A DNA stretch of 64,000 bases from assembly GCA_964437335.1 (NCBI GenBank), contig CAYTGL010000012.1:1-64000 (forward strand), in the 5' to 3' direction. The translations under genes and the position numbers were made by a program. The notes beneath the pieces are model-generated. The model was not told where the DNA came from and ran no database searches. It worked only from the letters and a program-made list of their open reading frames with translations. This document shows positions 35,743 to 44,478 of the stretch, one piece after another. This DNA comes from JAITWN01 sp964437335 (GTDB lineage Bacteria > Pseudomonadota > Gammaproteobacteria > SZUA-140). How positions within the stretch are numbered: the first letter of the stretch is position 1; the number at the start of each line of letters is the position of its first letter.

Positions 35743-36999
35743 TCAGCCGTCGAACAGCGTGCCGGCGGCGAGGCAGTCGCACAATCTGCCGTAGACGCGC
35801 ATCAGCGCATCGCGTGACGGTGCGGGGCCAAGGGCATCGCCGATCCGGCGGGCGAGGGCGCCACGCCGCAGATAGAGGTCGAGGATCCGCCGCCGGGCAG
35901 GGTCCACGCCGGCAGCCGGCAGGGCCTCCATCAGGTGCTGCCACAGATCACGCGCGCGGCAGGGTCCGCGCTCCGGGTAGCCGAATGCGGCCAGGTAATG
36001 TCGGTCTGCGATGATCGCCTGGTCGGCGTCGTTCACCGATGCAAGGAAGATCGCTTCGAGCGCCCGCGTGTCCCATTCCATTAAATGTCTGATTCCGCAC
36101 CAGGCCTCATCGCCGAGCGCGCGGACGGTCTCGACGATCAGCGCGGCGAGCGCGATATCGGCGGCCGGACACTCCTGGGTATCGAGCACCCGGATCTCGA
36201 TTGCGCTGCGGTCGAAGCGCGCGATCGCACCGCGGGCGTTGACCCATTCGTGACGCAGCACGCCTTCCGGGTCATGCGGCGCGAGGTCGTCGTAGATTCC
36301 CTGCAGCAGGCCCTGTTCATATTCGCGGCGGGAGTAGACAGGCTCCGGGATCACATGACCGCTGATCGACGGGATGCGCCGCGCGTTGCTCCGGTAGACC
36401 GCAAGCCGGTTATCGAGCGCGCCGGTCGGTTTACCGTCCATGATCGGAGAACTCGCGGCGAGCGCCGGCAGTAGCGGCAGCGCGAAGCGAATCGCCGCGT
36501 GGAGGCGCGCGAATTCGGCGTCGTTCGCGAACGGAAGGTTGATGTGCATGCTCTGCAGGTTCGACCAGCCGTGTCCCCGGCAGTCGAAAATCCGGTTGAA
36601 GGCTTCGTAGACCGGGTTGTGTTCATGCGGCCACAACCGCGTCTCCGTATGAGGATCCATCCACGGATGCATCGCAGTCGGCATCAGGCGGCCATTGGCG
36701 GCTTCCAGCAGATTGTTGATGCGGGTGATGTCATGCTGGAATGCCGCGTCGAGCCCGTCGAGAGACGGCGCCGGGCCATTGGTCTTGAGCTCGATGACAT
36801 GCAGCGCGAGTTCGTTCGACCACGCAAGGGTTCCGGTCTCGAACTCGTCGACATAGTCTCCGGCGACGGCCTTCAGTAACTGGTCGGAAACCGGCAGCAC
36901 CGATAACCCGTCACGGTCGACGATCATGTATTCGATCTCGATTCCGTAGACTTCAAAAAGATGCCAGTCCGCCTTGTCCTCAGCGCGGTTTTCGCTCAC
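35743..36999 (-). CDS. GCS2-type glutamate-cysteine ligase-like carboxylate-amine ligase
   Basis: A 418-residue protein of the GCS2 (YbdK-like / glutamine-synthetase fold) group. Conserved stretches: FEVYGIEIEYMIVDRDGLSV (the G-x-E-x-E-Y/F start), ELALHVIELKTNGPAPSLDG, MPTAMHPWMDPHTETRLWPH, SNLQSMHINLPFANDAEFAR and SAIEIRVLDTQECPAADIAL. These proteins ligate glutamate or another carboxylate to an amine using ATP. It overlaps the ATP-grasp gene by 20 bases. Placed between an ATP-grasp ligase and an amide hydrolase it is probably one step in a dedicated pathway, not glutathione synthesis, as no GshB is adjacent. Confidence 0.88.
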   Translation of the reverse strand: MSENRAEDKADWHLFEVYGIEIEYMIVDRDGLSVLPVSDQLLKAVAGDYVDEFETGTLAWSNELALHVIELKTNGPAPSLDGLDAAFQHDITRINNLLEAANGRLMPTAMHPWMDPHTETRLWPHEHNPVYEAFNRIFDCRGHGWSNLQSMHINLPFANDAEFARLHAAIRFALPLLPALAASSPIMDGKPTGALDNRLAVYRSNARRIPSISGHVIPEPVYSRREYEQGLLQGIYDDLAPHDPEGVLRHEWVNARGAIARFDRSAIEIRVLDTQECPAADIALAALIVETVRALGDEAWCGIRHLMEWDTRALEAIFLASVNDADQAIIADRHYLAAFGYPERGPCRARDLWQHLMEALPAAGVDPARRRILDLYLRRGALARRIGDALGPAPSRDALMRVYGRLCDCLAAGTLFDG

Positions 37000-38449
37000 C
37001 CTTGCGCTCCTCGATTCGGGTCAGGATGCCGTTCATGATGATCGTGTACAGCTCTTGCTTCAGCATGCCGTCTTCAGTGCCCGAGTCGATGTTAGGGTTG
37101 TCATTGATCTCGATGACATAGGCCTTTTGATTGATCTCCTTGACGTCAACGCCATAGAGGCCGTCACCGATCAGGTTCGCGGCTTTGAGCGCGGTGGCGA
37201 CGATATGGGGTGGCACTCCGTCAAGCGCAACCGCCTCGGCCCGCCCTTCGCGGGGTTTACCGTTTTGATTGTGCTGGATGATCTGCCAGTGCCGGCCGAC
37301 CATGTAGTACTTGCAGGCGTAGAGCACCTTGCGATTGAAGATGCCGATGCGCCAGTCGAACGCGGTCGGCATGAAGGCCTGGGCAATGATCAGGTCGGAC
37401 TTGTCGAGCAGTCGAGTCGCCGCGGCGATGAATTCCGCGCGGTCGGCGACCTTGACGACGCCCTGGGAGAAGGCGCTGTCCGGCTGCTTGAGGATACAGG
37501 GCAGAATGATCGACGCGGACATCGCCGGCATGTTGCCGCGATTGATGATCGTCGTCTGTGGCGTCGGGATGCGGTGGCGCGCGAGAAGTTCGGTCAGATA
37601 GACCTTGTTCGTGCACTTCAGGATTGAGTCCGGATCGTCGATGACGACGAGGCCTTCGATCTTGGCGCGACGCGCGAAACGATAGGTGTGATGATTGACG
37701 CCGGTCGTCTCGCGGATGAACAGCGCGTCGAATTCGGCGATCCGTCCGAAATCATTCTTGGTGATCATCTCGACATAGAAATCGAGCTGCTGGGCCGCGC
37801 GGACGAATTTCCGCATCGCCTTGGCATCGGAAGGCGGTTGCACCTCGGCAGGGTTATGGAGGATCGCGAGATCATAGCGGTCTGTCTGGCGGGTTCGCCG
37901 CGGCGAACGCTTGCCGGCGAAGTACTCGCTTGCGCTCTCGATAACGAAAGACTTGTGGTCGTCCGGAATATCGTTGGTCGCGATCGGCCCGATGCTCTGC
38001 AACTGCCAGTTGCGGTTATGGATGAATCGAGCGCGCAGCAGAGGCGCCGGAAACAGGTTGAACAGGCTGAGGCTGAGACGTTCGTAGCGCCGCGCGAGAT
38101 TCCTGCCGAAATAGATGCTGAGCACGAACTCCTCGGACTTGATCGGCGCGAGGCTCTTCTGGACCAGTTCGAACAGGTCGTCGGACACGAAGCGCGTGAT
38201 GGTCTGCGACTTCATATCCTGTATCGTGTTGACGCTGGGCAGCGGCTTGTGCCCGCGCGCCTCGGCGAGCAGCGATACGTAATAACCGATACTCTGGTAG
38301 CGATAGGAGCGCGTCAGGTTGAACACCTTGATCCCGCGCATCTCGCTGAAGCGGGGATCTGAAAGGTAGGCCTTCGCGGCGACGACCTCGGCGCCATGGA
38401 TCTGGAGCGGCCAGTCTTCCGGGTTATTGACTACGATCAGGATCGACAT
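36980..38449 (-). CDS. RimK-like ATP-grasp ligase with RLAN N-terminal domain
   Basis: A 489-residue protein. The first half (MSILIVVNNPEDWPLQIHGA, then SYRYQSIGYYVSLLAEARGH) is the RimK-like N-terminal domain found in a group of ATP-grasp proteins. The second half is the ATP-grasp fold: FIRETTGVNHHTYRFARRAK, LPCILKQPDSAFSQGVVKV with the phosphate-binding loop, and the C-terminal metal site YGVDVKEINQKAYVIEINDN, where D/E-N-x-N-P bind magnesium (ending DNPNIDSGTE). RimK-type enzymes form amide bonds, often adding glutamate or other amino acids to protein or small peptides. It overlaps genes on both sides, so it is translated in step with them. Confidence 0.9.
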   Translation of the reverse strand: MSILIVVNNPEDWPLQIHGAEVVAAKAYLSDPRFSEMRGIKVFNLTRSYRYQSIGYYVSLLAEARGHKPLPSVNTIQDMKSQTITRFVSDDLFELVQKSLAPIKSEEFVLSIYFGRNLARRYERLSLSLFNLFPAPLLRARFIHNRNWQLQSIGPIATNDIPDDHKSFVIESASEYFAGKRSPRRTRQTDRYDLAILHNPAEVQPPSDAKAMRKFVRAAQQLDFYVEMITKNDFGRIAEFDALFIRETTGVNHHTYRFARRAKIEGLVVIDDPDSILKCTNKVYLTELLARHRIPTPQTTIINRGNMPAMSASIILPCILKQPDSAFSQGVVKVADRAEFIAAATRLLDKSDLIIAQAFMPTAFDWRIGIFNRKVLYACKYYMVGRHWQIIQHNQNGKPREGRAEAVALDGVPPHIVATALKAANLIGDGLYGVDVKEINQKAYVIEINDNPNIDSGTEDGMLKQELYTIIMNGILTRIEERKGERKPR

Positions 38450-39173
38450 GAGGCCTGGGAGCGGGCTTTTTTGTGGACTCGATGATCAGCAGGTTCGCGT
38501 CGTGGGTCAGTATGCCGAGCAGGATCGCGCCGATCACCCGGTCGATATTGATTTCATAGTAATGACTCTGCGCCATTGGATTCGGATGCATCGGATCGAT
38601 GATCTGGACAGATCGGGACTGTGGTTCATAGTCGCCAAGGATCACGAAGTGACCGCTGGGCTTGCCGCGGACGTCATCATACACCGACTCGGGACCGTAC
38701 TCGCGAGATGACTGGTACAGGTAGGTCGCGCTGAGGCCGGTCAGGATCGGAATGCCCCGCTTGAGATAGTGACGTATCAGGCCGCTGGTCAACTCCTCGA
38801 ACTCGAGTTTGCCGCCGAGGTCAAGGAATTCGAGATAGCCCTTGGTCGCGAGGTCTATCGAAGGCTTCTTGCGGAACTTCATCTGACGGCGCAGGCGGTC
38901 CTTGAGATCATCGACGACGGGATTGAACCAGGACAGATCGAACATCTGGAGGTTGTAGGTGTAGATCGTCGCGCGGTAGCCGCGCCGCAATGCATGGCAG
39001 GCGAGAAATACCGCGAGTGTACCGCCGTGATCGAGCCGCTCGATCTCCTCGATCACCTGCTCGAGCGGCAGCTCATCGTCGAAGTAGCGATACATCGCAT
39101 GCAGGCAGGTTGGTCCGCAGGTCGTTTCATCGGGCTGCGGCAATATGTCGATGGCCATCGGGGTTTCCATCAC
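38424..39173 (-). CDS. C39-like cysteine peptidase
   Basis: A 249-residue peptidase-like protein with the C39 arrangement: Gln before Cys in LPQPDETTCGPTCLHAMYRY, His in GKPSGHFVILGDYE and Asp in IIDPMHPNPM, so the triad is intact. C39 family domains cleave leader peptides at Gly-Gly sites, but here there is no ABC exporter. The product has no signal peptide, so it is probably cytosolic. Its stop overlaps the ATP-grasp gene by 26 bases. It may process the substrate or remove a tag. An ATG 4 codons downstream (MAIDILPQ) is an alternative start. Confidence 0.82.
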   Translation of the reverse strand: MMETPMAIDILPQPDETTCGPTCLHAMYRYFDDELPLEQVIEEIERLDHGGTLAVFLACHALRRGYRATIYTYNLQMFDLSWFNPVVDDLKDRLRRQMKFRKKPSIDLATKGYLEFLDLGGKLEFEELTSGLIRHYLKRGIPILTGLSATYLYQSSREYGPESVYDDVRGKPSGHFVILGDYEPQSRSVQIIDPMHPNPMAQSHYYEINIDRVIGAILLGILTHDANLLIIESTKKPAPRPHVDPDRSQ

Positions 39174-39194
39174 GCGATCGCTGTCTCCGGGACC

Positions 39195-39207
39195 GGGTCT
39201 GACCCTT
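39195..39207. repeat. Second copy of the GGGTCTGACCC palindrome core
   Basis: GGGTCTGACCCTT is found here, 22 bases before the C39-like gene start. It equals one half of the 34-base palindrome at 23341. The other half is missing, so this looks like a degenerate copy. Confidence 0.5.
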
Positions 39208-39225
39208 CGCTACTTCGCGTGCACT

Positions 39226-40464
39226 TTATATCAGTTTGACGAATTTGCCGAGATTATTCCGCAGCAGACGCCGCTGCCGGATCCACGGATCCTGCCAGGG
39301 CAAGCGGGCCTGCATCAGACCCTGGCACAGGCGCAGCATGCCGGCGACGTCATCCGGGCTGACGAATTCGGGCGCCGGGCCGCCGGACCCGCGGCAGTCC
39401 GGGCCGCCCTCGAAGCCCTGGTTGTGATAATTGCCCAGCGGCACCGACAGGCCGATCGCAGGGATACCCCATGCGGTCATCGCGGTGGCTTCGCAGGAAC
39501 CGCCATCCATGATGCGGCGCTGGTGCGCATCCGGCAGCACGCGCGCCGCGAGATCGGCAAGTACCTTGAGTCCGCCGGGTTCGAAGACGGTGCGGCGGTC
39601 ACCGAGCCGCACGACCGGTCCCTTGCCGATCTGCGCGCCAGGCAGCGTGCGGGAGGCCTCGAGACTGATCGCGATGAGCGGACGCCGGCGTTGCTGCAGC
39701 CAGCCGGTTTCGAGATGGCCGACCGCGCCAACGAATCCGATCTCCTCCGCGCGCGTCAGCAGGCCGATGAACGGCCGCTCGCCGGACGCGGCATGGCGCC
39801 ACAACCGGCGCGCCGTCTCCACGATCGCAAACACCCCGACGAGGTCGTCTGCCGCCGGACAGTAGAGGCGGCCACCGCTACGCCAGACCGGGGCGCGAAA
39901 GTCGAATCCGCCAAACAACGTGCGCGCGGCCGGGCGATCGCGCCTGTCAAACAGGCGCGCCGGCAGCCGAATCTCCGCGCTCTCGATCGCCCGGCCGCCC
40001 ATGTTGATTCGCGCCTTCGCCAGCGTGCCGCTGCCAATGACGCCCGAGTCGTCGGCAAGACGCATGCGGGCGCCGGCCAGGTGCCGCACCGGCGAACCGC
40101 CATACCAGCGGATCTGCAGGCGGTTCGGCGCGAGCCAGCGGACACCGTGAAAGCCGGGGTGATCCATATGCGCGATGAACAGGCGTAGCGGCGCTTCCGA
40201 GCGCCGGCGCAGCAGCCGCAGGTAGTCGGATTCCGATGCGGCGCCGACGACGAGATTTCCGACGGGGTCGACGAAATGCGGGATCCTGCTGCTGTCGAGA
40301 TATTGCCGGATCCAGCGCCCCACATGCTGTTCGCGAAACGGCGCCGTCGGCAGGGACAACAATTCCGTCAGGCGGGAGAGTTGCGTCGGGTTCAGGATCT
40401 CACCTGCCGCCCAGGCCCAGGCTTGAGCTGAACATGAAGTAATAGAAATAGAGAGCGACCGCAA
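39226..40464 (-). CDS. M28/M42-like metallopeptidase
   Basis: A di-zinc aminopeptidase-like protein. The metal sites are seen in FIAHMDHPGFHG, AADDLVGVFAIVETARRLWR, LTRAEEIGFVGAVGHLETG and a later histidine in GNYHNQGFEG. The order is that of the M20/M28/M42 clan. The frame is open to an ATG at 40464, but 65 bases would overlap the small membrane gene; the coherent protein begins LNPTQLSRLTELLSLPTAPF, near 40395, where a CTG follows AGGTGAG. The true start is uncertain. It lies 52 bases before the C39-like gene on the same strand. Confidence 0.8.
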   Translation of the reverse strand: MRSLSISITSCSAQAWAWAAGEILNPTQLSRLTELLSLPTAPFREQHVGRWIRQYLDSSRIPHFVDPVGNLVVGAASESDYLRLLRRRSEAPLRLFIAHMDHPGFHGVRWLAPNRLQIRWYGGSPVRHLAGARMRLADDSGVIGSGTLAKARINMGGRAIESAEIRLPARLFDRRDRPAARTLFGGFDFRAPVWRSGGRLYCPAADDLVGVFAIVETARRLWRHAASGERPFIGLLTRAEEIGFVGAVGHLETGWLQQRRRPLIAISLEASRTLPGAQIGKGPVVRLGDRRTVFEPGGLKVLADLAARVLPDAHQRRIMDGGSCEATAMTAWGIPAIGLSVPLGNYHNQGFEGGPDCRGSGGPAPEFVSPDDVAGMLRLCQGLMQARLPWQDPWIRQRRLLRNNLGKFVKLI

Positions 40465-40582
40465 TCACGATCGTGACGATCAGGAGGATGATGCCGATGC
40501 GACTGCCACCCGGCCTGTTTTGCGGACGCGGCGATTGCGCTGCGCCTTGATCCGGTCTGTTGCGTGTATCCTGAGTATTCAT
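40400..40582 (-). CDS. Small single-pass membrane protein
   Basis: A 60-residue protein, MNTQDTRNRPDQGAAQSPRP with a proline-rich hydrophilic head and one membrane helix, SRIGIILLIVTIVIAVALYF, then a short glycine-rich tail. The start at 40582 is an ATG; the frame is open upstream to 40672. Its stop sits against the RBS-like AGGTGA of the peptidase gene, so it is probably the first gene of the cluster. No family is known to me. Confidence 0.6.
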   Translation of the reverse strand: MNTQDTRNRPDQGAAQSPRPQNRPGGSRIGIILLIVTIVIAVALYFYYFMFSSSLGLGGR

Positions 40583-40642
40583 CGATGCATCCTGAAGAAT
40601 GTCAATAGCGTATTCTCCCGGCGTTTCGTCCGGCACAGCGGC

Positions 40643-40648
40643 ATTATA
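40643..40648 (-). promoter_or_regulatory. Candidate -10 box of the ligase/peptidase cluster
   Basis: TATAAT reads on the minus strand at 40648-40643, about 60 bases before the small membrane gene. The matching -35 is poor, so this is tentative. It lies in the 149-base spacer shared with the divergent M42 gene. Confidence 0.35.
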
Positions 40649-40731
40649 GTACACTGGGCCGTCTCGTCCCACCCGGCGCCTCGCCGACCCGCGGTTTCCG
40701 CACGCTGCCTGGTCTGATAAGCTGAGGCGTC

Positions 40732-41832
40732 ATGAAATTACTGCCCATTGACCATGCCTATGTTCTGGATCTGCTGAAGTCCCTGCTGACGACGCCGAGC
40801 CCGACCGGTTATACAGACCGCATCGTGCACCTTGCCTGTGAGCAACTCGAACAGCTCGGCATCAATTACGAGGTTACCCGGCGCGGCGCAATCCGCGCAA
40901 CGCTGAAGGGGGCGACGACGAGCCCCGTCCGCGCGCTCGCTGCTCATCTCGACACCCTCGGCGCGATGGTCAAGGAACTGAAGCCGGACGGCCGGTTGCG
41001 CATCGTACCGATCGGCCACTGGAGCGCGCACTTTGCCGAGGGCACGCGCGTAACCCTCTTCAGCGACCTGCGTTCGTATCGAGGTACGATCCTGCCGCTC
41101 AAGTCCGGCCATACCTTCGGGCCGGAGATCGACCGGCAAGCTTGCAACTGGGATGATCTCGAGGTCCGCGTCGACGAGGTCGCCTACAGCCTCAAGGACC
41201 TGATGCGACTCGGCATCCATGTCGGCGATATCATCGCAATCGATCCCTGTCCGGAGTTTGCCGAGAATGGCTACATCAATTCGCGCCATCTCGACGACAA
41301 GGCCGGTGTTGCGATCCTTTTCGGCGTCGCGAAGTCAATCGTCGACGCGGGCATCGTCTTGCCGGTAGATTGCCACCTGCTGTTCACAATCTCGGAGGAG
41401 CTTGGCTCGGGCGCCTCGCATATCCTGCACCAGGACGTCGCCGAGATGGTCAGCATCGACAGTGGCACAACTGCGCCGGGACAGAACTCGAGCGAATTCG
41501 GCGCGACCATCGCGATGGCCGACATGACCGGGCCCTACGACTACCACCTGACCCGCCGCCTGCTGCAACTGTGCCAGGAATTCGGCATCGAGCACCAGCG
41601 CGATATCTTGCGTTATTACCGTCCAGACAGCGCCGCCGCGGCCGGCAATGACCTGCGCGTCGCGCTGGTCACCTTCGGTATTGATGCCTCTCATGGCTGC
41701 GAGCGCACCCACTGGAATGCGCTGCAGTCCCTGACACAGCTGTTGACGATCTACGTCCAGAACTATCCGCTTTACGGCCGGGACCGCAACGCATTCGGCC
41801 CGCGCGCCGGATTTCCGATTCAGCCGAGTTGA
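40732..41832 (+). CDS. M42 family peptidase, NAGGN-system type
   Basis: A 366-residue di-metal peptidase. Seen: LLTTPSPTGYTDRIVHLACE, AAHLDTLGAMVKELKPDGRL (metal ligand His-x-Asp), NSRHLDDKAGVAILFG (bridging Asp), LLFTISEELGSGASHILHQD (catalytic Glu-Glu) and a late His-rich GIDASHGCERTHWNALQSL. The latter end matches the M42-like protein of the trio of genes (amidotransferase, GNAT/ligase, peptidase) that makes the osmoprotectant N-acetylglutaminylglutamine amide. Its partners are not in the window. It faces the ligase cluster across 149 bases. Role in turnover of an amide dipeptide is inferred. Confidence 0.82.
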   Translation: MKLLPIDHAYVLDLLKSLLTTPSPTGYTDRIVHLACEQLEQLGINYEVTRRGAIRATLKGATTSPVRALAAHLDTLGAMVKELKPDGRLRIVPIGHWSAHFAEGTRVTLFSDLRSYRGTILPLKSGHTFGPEIDRQACNWDDLEVRVDEVAYSLKDLMRLGIHVGDIIAIDPCPEFAENGYINSRHLDDKAGVAILFGVAKSIVDAGIVLPVDCHLLFTISEELGSGASHILHQDVAEMVSIDSGTTAPGQNSSEFGATIAMADMTGPYDYHLTRRLLQLCQEFGIEHQRDILRYYRPDSAAAAGNDLRVALVTFGIDASHGCERTHWNALQSLTQLLTIYVQNYPLYGRDRNAFGPRAGFPIQPS

Positions 41833-41848
41833 CTCCCGGTCGATAGCA

Positions 41849-41854
41849 TATAAT
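41849..41854 (+). promoter_or_regulatory. Candidate -10 of sthA
   Basis: TATAAT at 41849-41854, 39 bases before the sthA start. A TTGACT lies 14 bases before it, too near for a standard -35, so recognition may rely on the -10 alone. Confidence 0.4.
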
Positions 41855-41893
41855 ACCGGCGGATTGCCGCTTGCGCGGGAAGGAGTGCTGGCA

Positions 41894-43264
41894 ATGTCTG
41901 AACAACGCTATGACGTGGTCGTGATCGGCAGCGGCCCGGGCGGTGAGGGCGCTGCGATGAAGGTATCGAAGGAAGGCAGGCGCGTCGCCGTCATCGAGGA
42001 ATTTTCCGAGGTCGGCGGCAACTGCACACACCGCGGCACGATACCGAGCAAGACGCTACGCCAGAACGTCCAGCTCGTGCTCGAGAGCGGCGCCCGTAAC
42101 GGTCAGCGCTATCCGGACCTGCTGAAGGCCGCGCGCGGGGTCATCAACAAGCAGGTTAAAATGCGCAGTGACTTCTATGACCGCAACCACGTCGACGTGA
42201 TTCACGGTCGCGCCGCGTTCCTTGATGATCATACCGTCGAGGTCGCCAGGGAAGGTGGCGCGAGGGACATACTGAAGGCCGACGCCTTCGTCATAGCGAC
42301 CGGTTCGCGCCCCTATCAACCGCCCGGCATCGACTTTAATCATCCCCGCATCCTCGACAGCGACTCGGTGCTCGATATCAAGGACAGCCCGCGCTCGATC
42401 ACGATATACGGCGCCGGTGTCGTCGGCTGTGAATATGCGTCGATCTTCAGAAACCTCGGCATCAAGGTCAACCTGATCAATAACCGCGGTCAACTGCTGT
42501 CGTTTCTCGATGACGAGATCATTGACGCGCTGAGCTATCACTTGCGCGAGCAGGGCGTACTGATCCGCCACAATGAGGAATACGAGAAGGTTGAGGCCGA
42601 TAACGAGGGCGTGACCCTGCACCTGAAGTCACAGAAGCAGATCCGCACCGACTACCTGCTGTGGGCCCAGGGCCGCGCCGGCAACTCGGACCGCATGGGA
42701 CTCGATCGGGCTGGCGTCGAGTGCAATGCGCGCGGCTCGATCATCGTCAATGACCGCTACCAGTCGAGCCGGGAGCATATCTACGCCGTCGGCGACATTA
42801 CCGGCTATCCGAATCTGGCGAGCGCCGCTTACGATCAGGGACGCTTTGCCGCCACCCATCTGGTTTACGGCGTCTGCGCGTCCGGCCTCGTCGAGCATAT
42901 CCCGACCGGCATCTACACAATCCCCGAGATCAGTTCGATCGGCGAGACCGAGCGCGCCCTGACTGCCGCGAAGGTCCCCTACGAGGTTGGACACTCATTG
43001 TTCCGCCACCTCGCCCGCGCCCAGATCTCCGGCCGGACCACCGGCATGCTTAAGATACTGTTCCATCGCGAGTCGCTGAAAATACTGGGGATTCACTGCT
43101 TCGGCGCACAGGCTTCCGAGATCATCCACATCGGACAGGCGATCATGGCCCAGGAAGGCGAGGCCAACTCGCTGATGTATTTCATCAATACCACGTTCAA
43201 CTACCCGACGATGGCCGAGGCCTATCGTGTTGCGGCGCTGAACGGCCTCAATCGCGTTCACTGA
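41894..43264 (+). CDS. sthA: Soluble pyridine nucleotide transhydrogenase
   Basis: A 456-residue flavoprotein that moves hydride between NADPH and NAD, in the cytosol. The FAD loop is YDVVVIGSGPGGEGAAMKVS. SthA differs from related disulfide reductases by having one cysteine only, as here: GGNCTHRGTIPSKTLRQN. The NAD loop is ITIYGAGVVGCEYASIF, the FAD-binding aspartate is in IYAVGDITGYPNLASAAYDQ, and the dimer-interface part is LGIHCFGAQASEIIHIGQAI. Length is normal. Start at 41894 follows AAGGAGTG. It balances NADPH during growth on reduced substrates. Confidence 0.95.
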   Translation: MSEQRYDVVVIGSGPGGEGAAMKVSKEGRRVAVIEEFSEVGGNCTHRGTIPSKTLRQNVQLVLESGARNGQRYPDLLKAARGVINKQVKMRSDFYDRNHVDVIHGRAAFLDDHTVEVAREGGARDILKADAFVIATGSRPYQPPGIDFNHPRILDSDSVLDIKDSPRSITIYGAGVVGCEYASIFRNLGIKVNLINNRGQLLSFLDDEIIDALSYHLREQGVLIRHNEEYEKVEADNEGVTLHLKSQKQIRTDYLLWAQGRAGNSDRMGLDRAGVECNARGSIIVNDRYQSSREHIYAVGDITGYPNLASAAYDQGRFAATHLVYGVCASGLVEHIPTGIYTIPEISSIGETERALTAAKVPYEVGHSLFRHLARAQISGRTTGMLKILFHRESLKILGIHCFGAQASEIIHIGQAIMAQEGEANSLMYFINTTFNYPTMAEAYRVAALNGLNRVH

Positions 43265-43366
43265 GCACCGACCGTCTCCGGCGTGAACCCGGCATCCGGG
43301 TGCGCTACAATGGCTGGTCGGTATTCCGGCCCGGCCTCGAAAAACAACAACGAAGATTGCATCGAC

Positions 43367-43573
43367 ATGAAAGAACTCAAACGCATGATGGTCTACACCA
43401 TCGGCGCCGTTTCGGTCATCTTTATAATGATCTGGCTGGCCCGGCAGGAAGCGCTGTCCAGCAAGTTCATGGTCAGCATCGCCGTCCTGCTGATCGTCGT
43501 CATCCCGATCGCGATCGGTGTCGTCCTCGCCCGTCGCGAGCGGCAGCAGCGGGAGCGCGGTCCGGGGTCCTGA
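43367..43573 (+). CDS. Small membrane protein, two helices
   Basis: A 68-residue protein with two hydrophobic segments, MMVYTIGAVSVIFIMIWLA and FMVSIAVLLIVVIPIAIGVV, and a positive C-terminus (RRERQQRERGPGS). The start at 43367 is an ATG; the open frame runs upstream without a good domain. It precedes the TraB-like gene by 2 bases, as in an operon. No function known. Confidence 0.6.
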   Translation: MKELKRMMVYTIGAVSVIFIMIWLARQEALSSKFMVSIAVLLIVVIPIAIGVVLARRERQQRERGPGS

Positions 43574-43575
43574 AT

Positions 43576-44478
43576 ATGCGGCCGGGATACCCCGCGTCAT
43601 GCGCAATCGTTGCGCTGCTGCTATGGTGCCTGCTGCTTCCGTTCCATGCCGCGGCCGGCGAACAGCGCCTGTTCTGGAAGGCCGAATCACCTGACGGCGT
43701 GATCTGGCTGCTCGGTTCCCTGCATTTCGGCGATCCATCGATGTATCCGCTGCCGCCGGCGATCACCGCTGCGCTCGCGGCCTCCGACGTGCTGGTCGTC
43801 GAGGCCGACATCACCGCCCACGCGCCCGCATCGATTGCCGAAGCGATCAGCCAACGCGGCATCTATCATGACGACAGGCGGCTCAGCCAACTGGTCAACG
43901 ACGATACCTGGCAATCCCTCACCGATGCCGCGAACGGGCTTGGACTGCCGGTGCCGCTGCTTGAACGCCAGAAACCCTGGCTCGCGTCCATGACGCTGTC
44001 AACGCTGGCGCTGACGCGACAAGGCTTTCGCAGCGATCTCGGCATCGATATGCACATCATGGGTCTCGCCGCCGATCACGACCTTCCGATCGTCGAACTC
44101 GAATCAATAGAAGATCAACTCGAATTGCTCGACGGCCTGTCCGCAAGCAGCCAGGTGATGCTGCTCGAGCAAACCCTGGAACAACTGACCGATACCGACC
44201 GCTATTTCCGCACGATGCTCAATGCCTGGCTCAGCGGCGACGCGGATGAACTCGACGCCGTCCTCGTCGAAGACCTCCGCGGTCCGGGCGGTGATGACGA
44301 ACTCTACCGCCGGCTGATCGTCGACCGCAATCAATCGATGCAGCGCGCTATCATCCGCCTGGTCAGGGAGCACGACATCATCTTCGTCGTCGTCGGCGCA
44401 GGACACATGGTCGGTGAGGACGGAATCGTAGCGGGACTGGCAGCCGGGGGTTACCACATCAACCAGCCGGGCCGCTGA
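43576..44478 (+). CDS. TraB/GumN family protein
   Basis: A 300-residue exported protein of the TraB/PrgY/GumN family. Signal peptide within residues 1-27 (IVALLLWCLLLPFHAAAG). The two diagnostic motifs are present: GSLHFGDPSMYPLP near residue 50 and VVGAGHMVGEDGIVAGL near residue 280, each with the G-x-H pair proposed to bind metal in this Tiki-like protease family. Role not established in bacteria. The last codons lie inside the left arm of an inverted repeat element, so its C-terminus may be formed by that insertion. Confidence 0.88.
   Translation: MRPGYPASCAIVALLLWCLLLPFHAAAGEQRLFWKAESPDGVIWLLGSLHFGDPSMYPLPPAITAALAASDVLVVEADITAHAPASIAEAISQRGIYHDDRRLSQLVNDDTWQSLTDAANGLGLPVPLLERQKPWLASMTLSTLALTRQGFRSDLGIDMHIMGLAADHDLPIVELESIEDQLELLDGLSASSQVMLLEQTLEQLTDTDRYFRTMLNAWLSGDADELDAVLVEDLRGPGGDDELYRRLIVDRNQSMQRAIIRLVREHDIIFVVVGAGHMVGEDGIVAGLAAGGYHINQPGR

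Noticed and set aside
43287..43301. ACCCGG-CAT-CCGGGT hairpin after sthA as terminator
   Set aside because: Six-base stem without a T-run; too weak to call.
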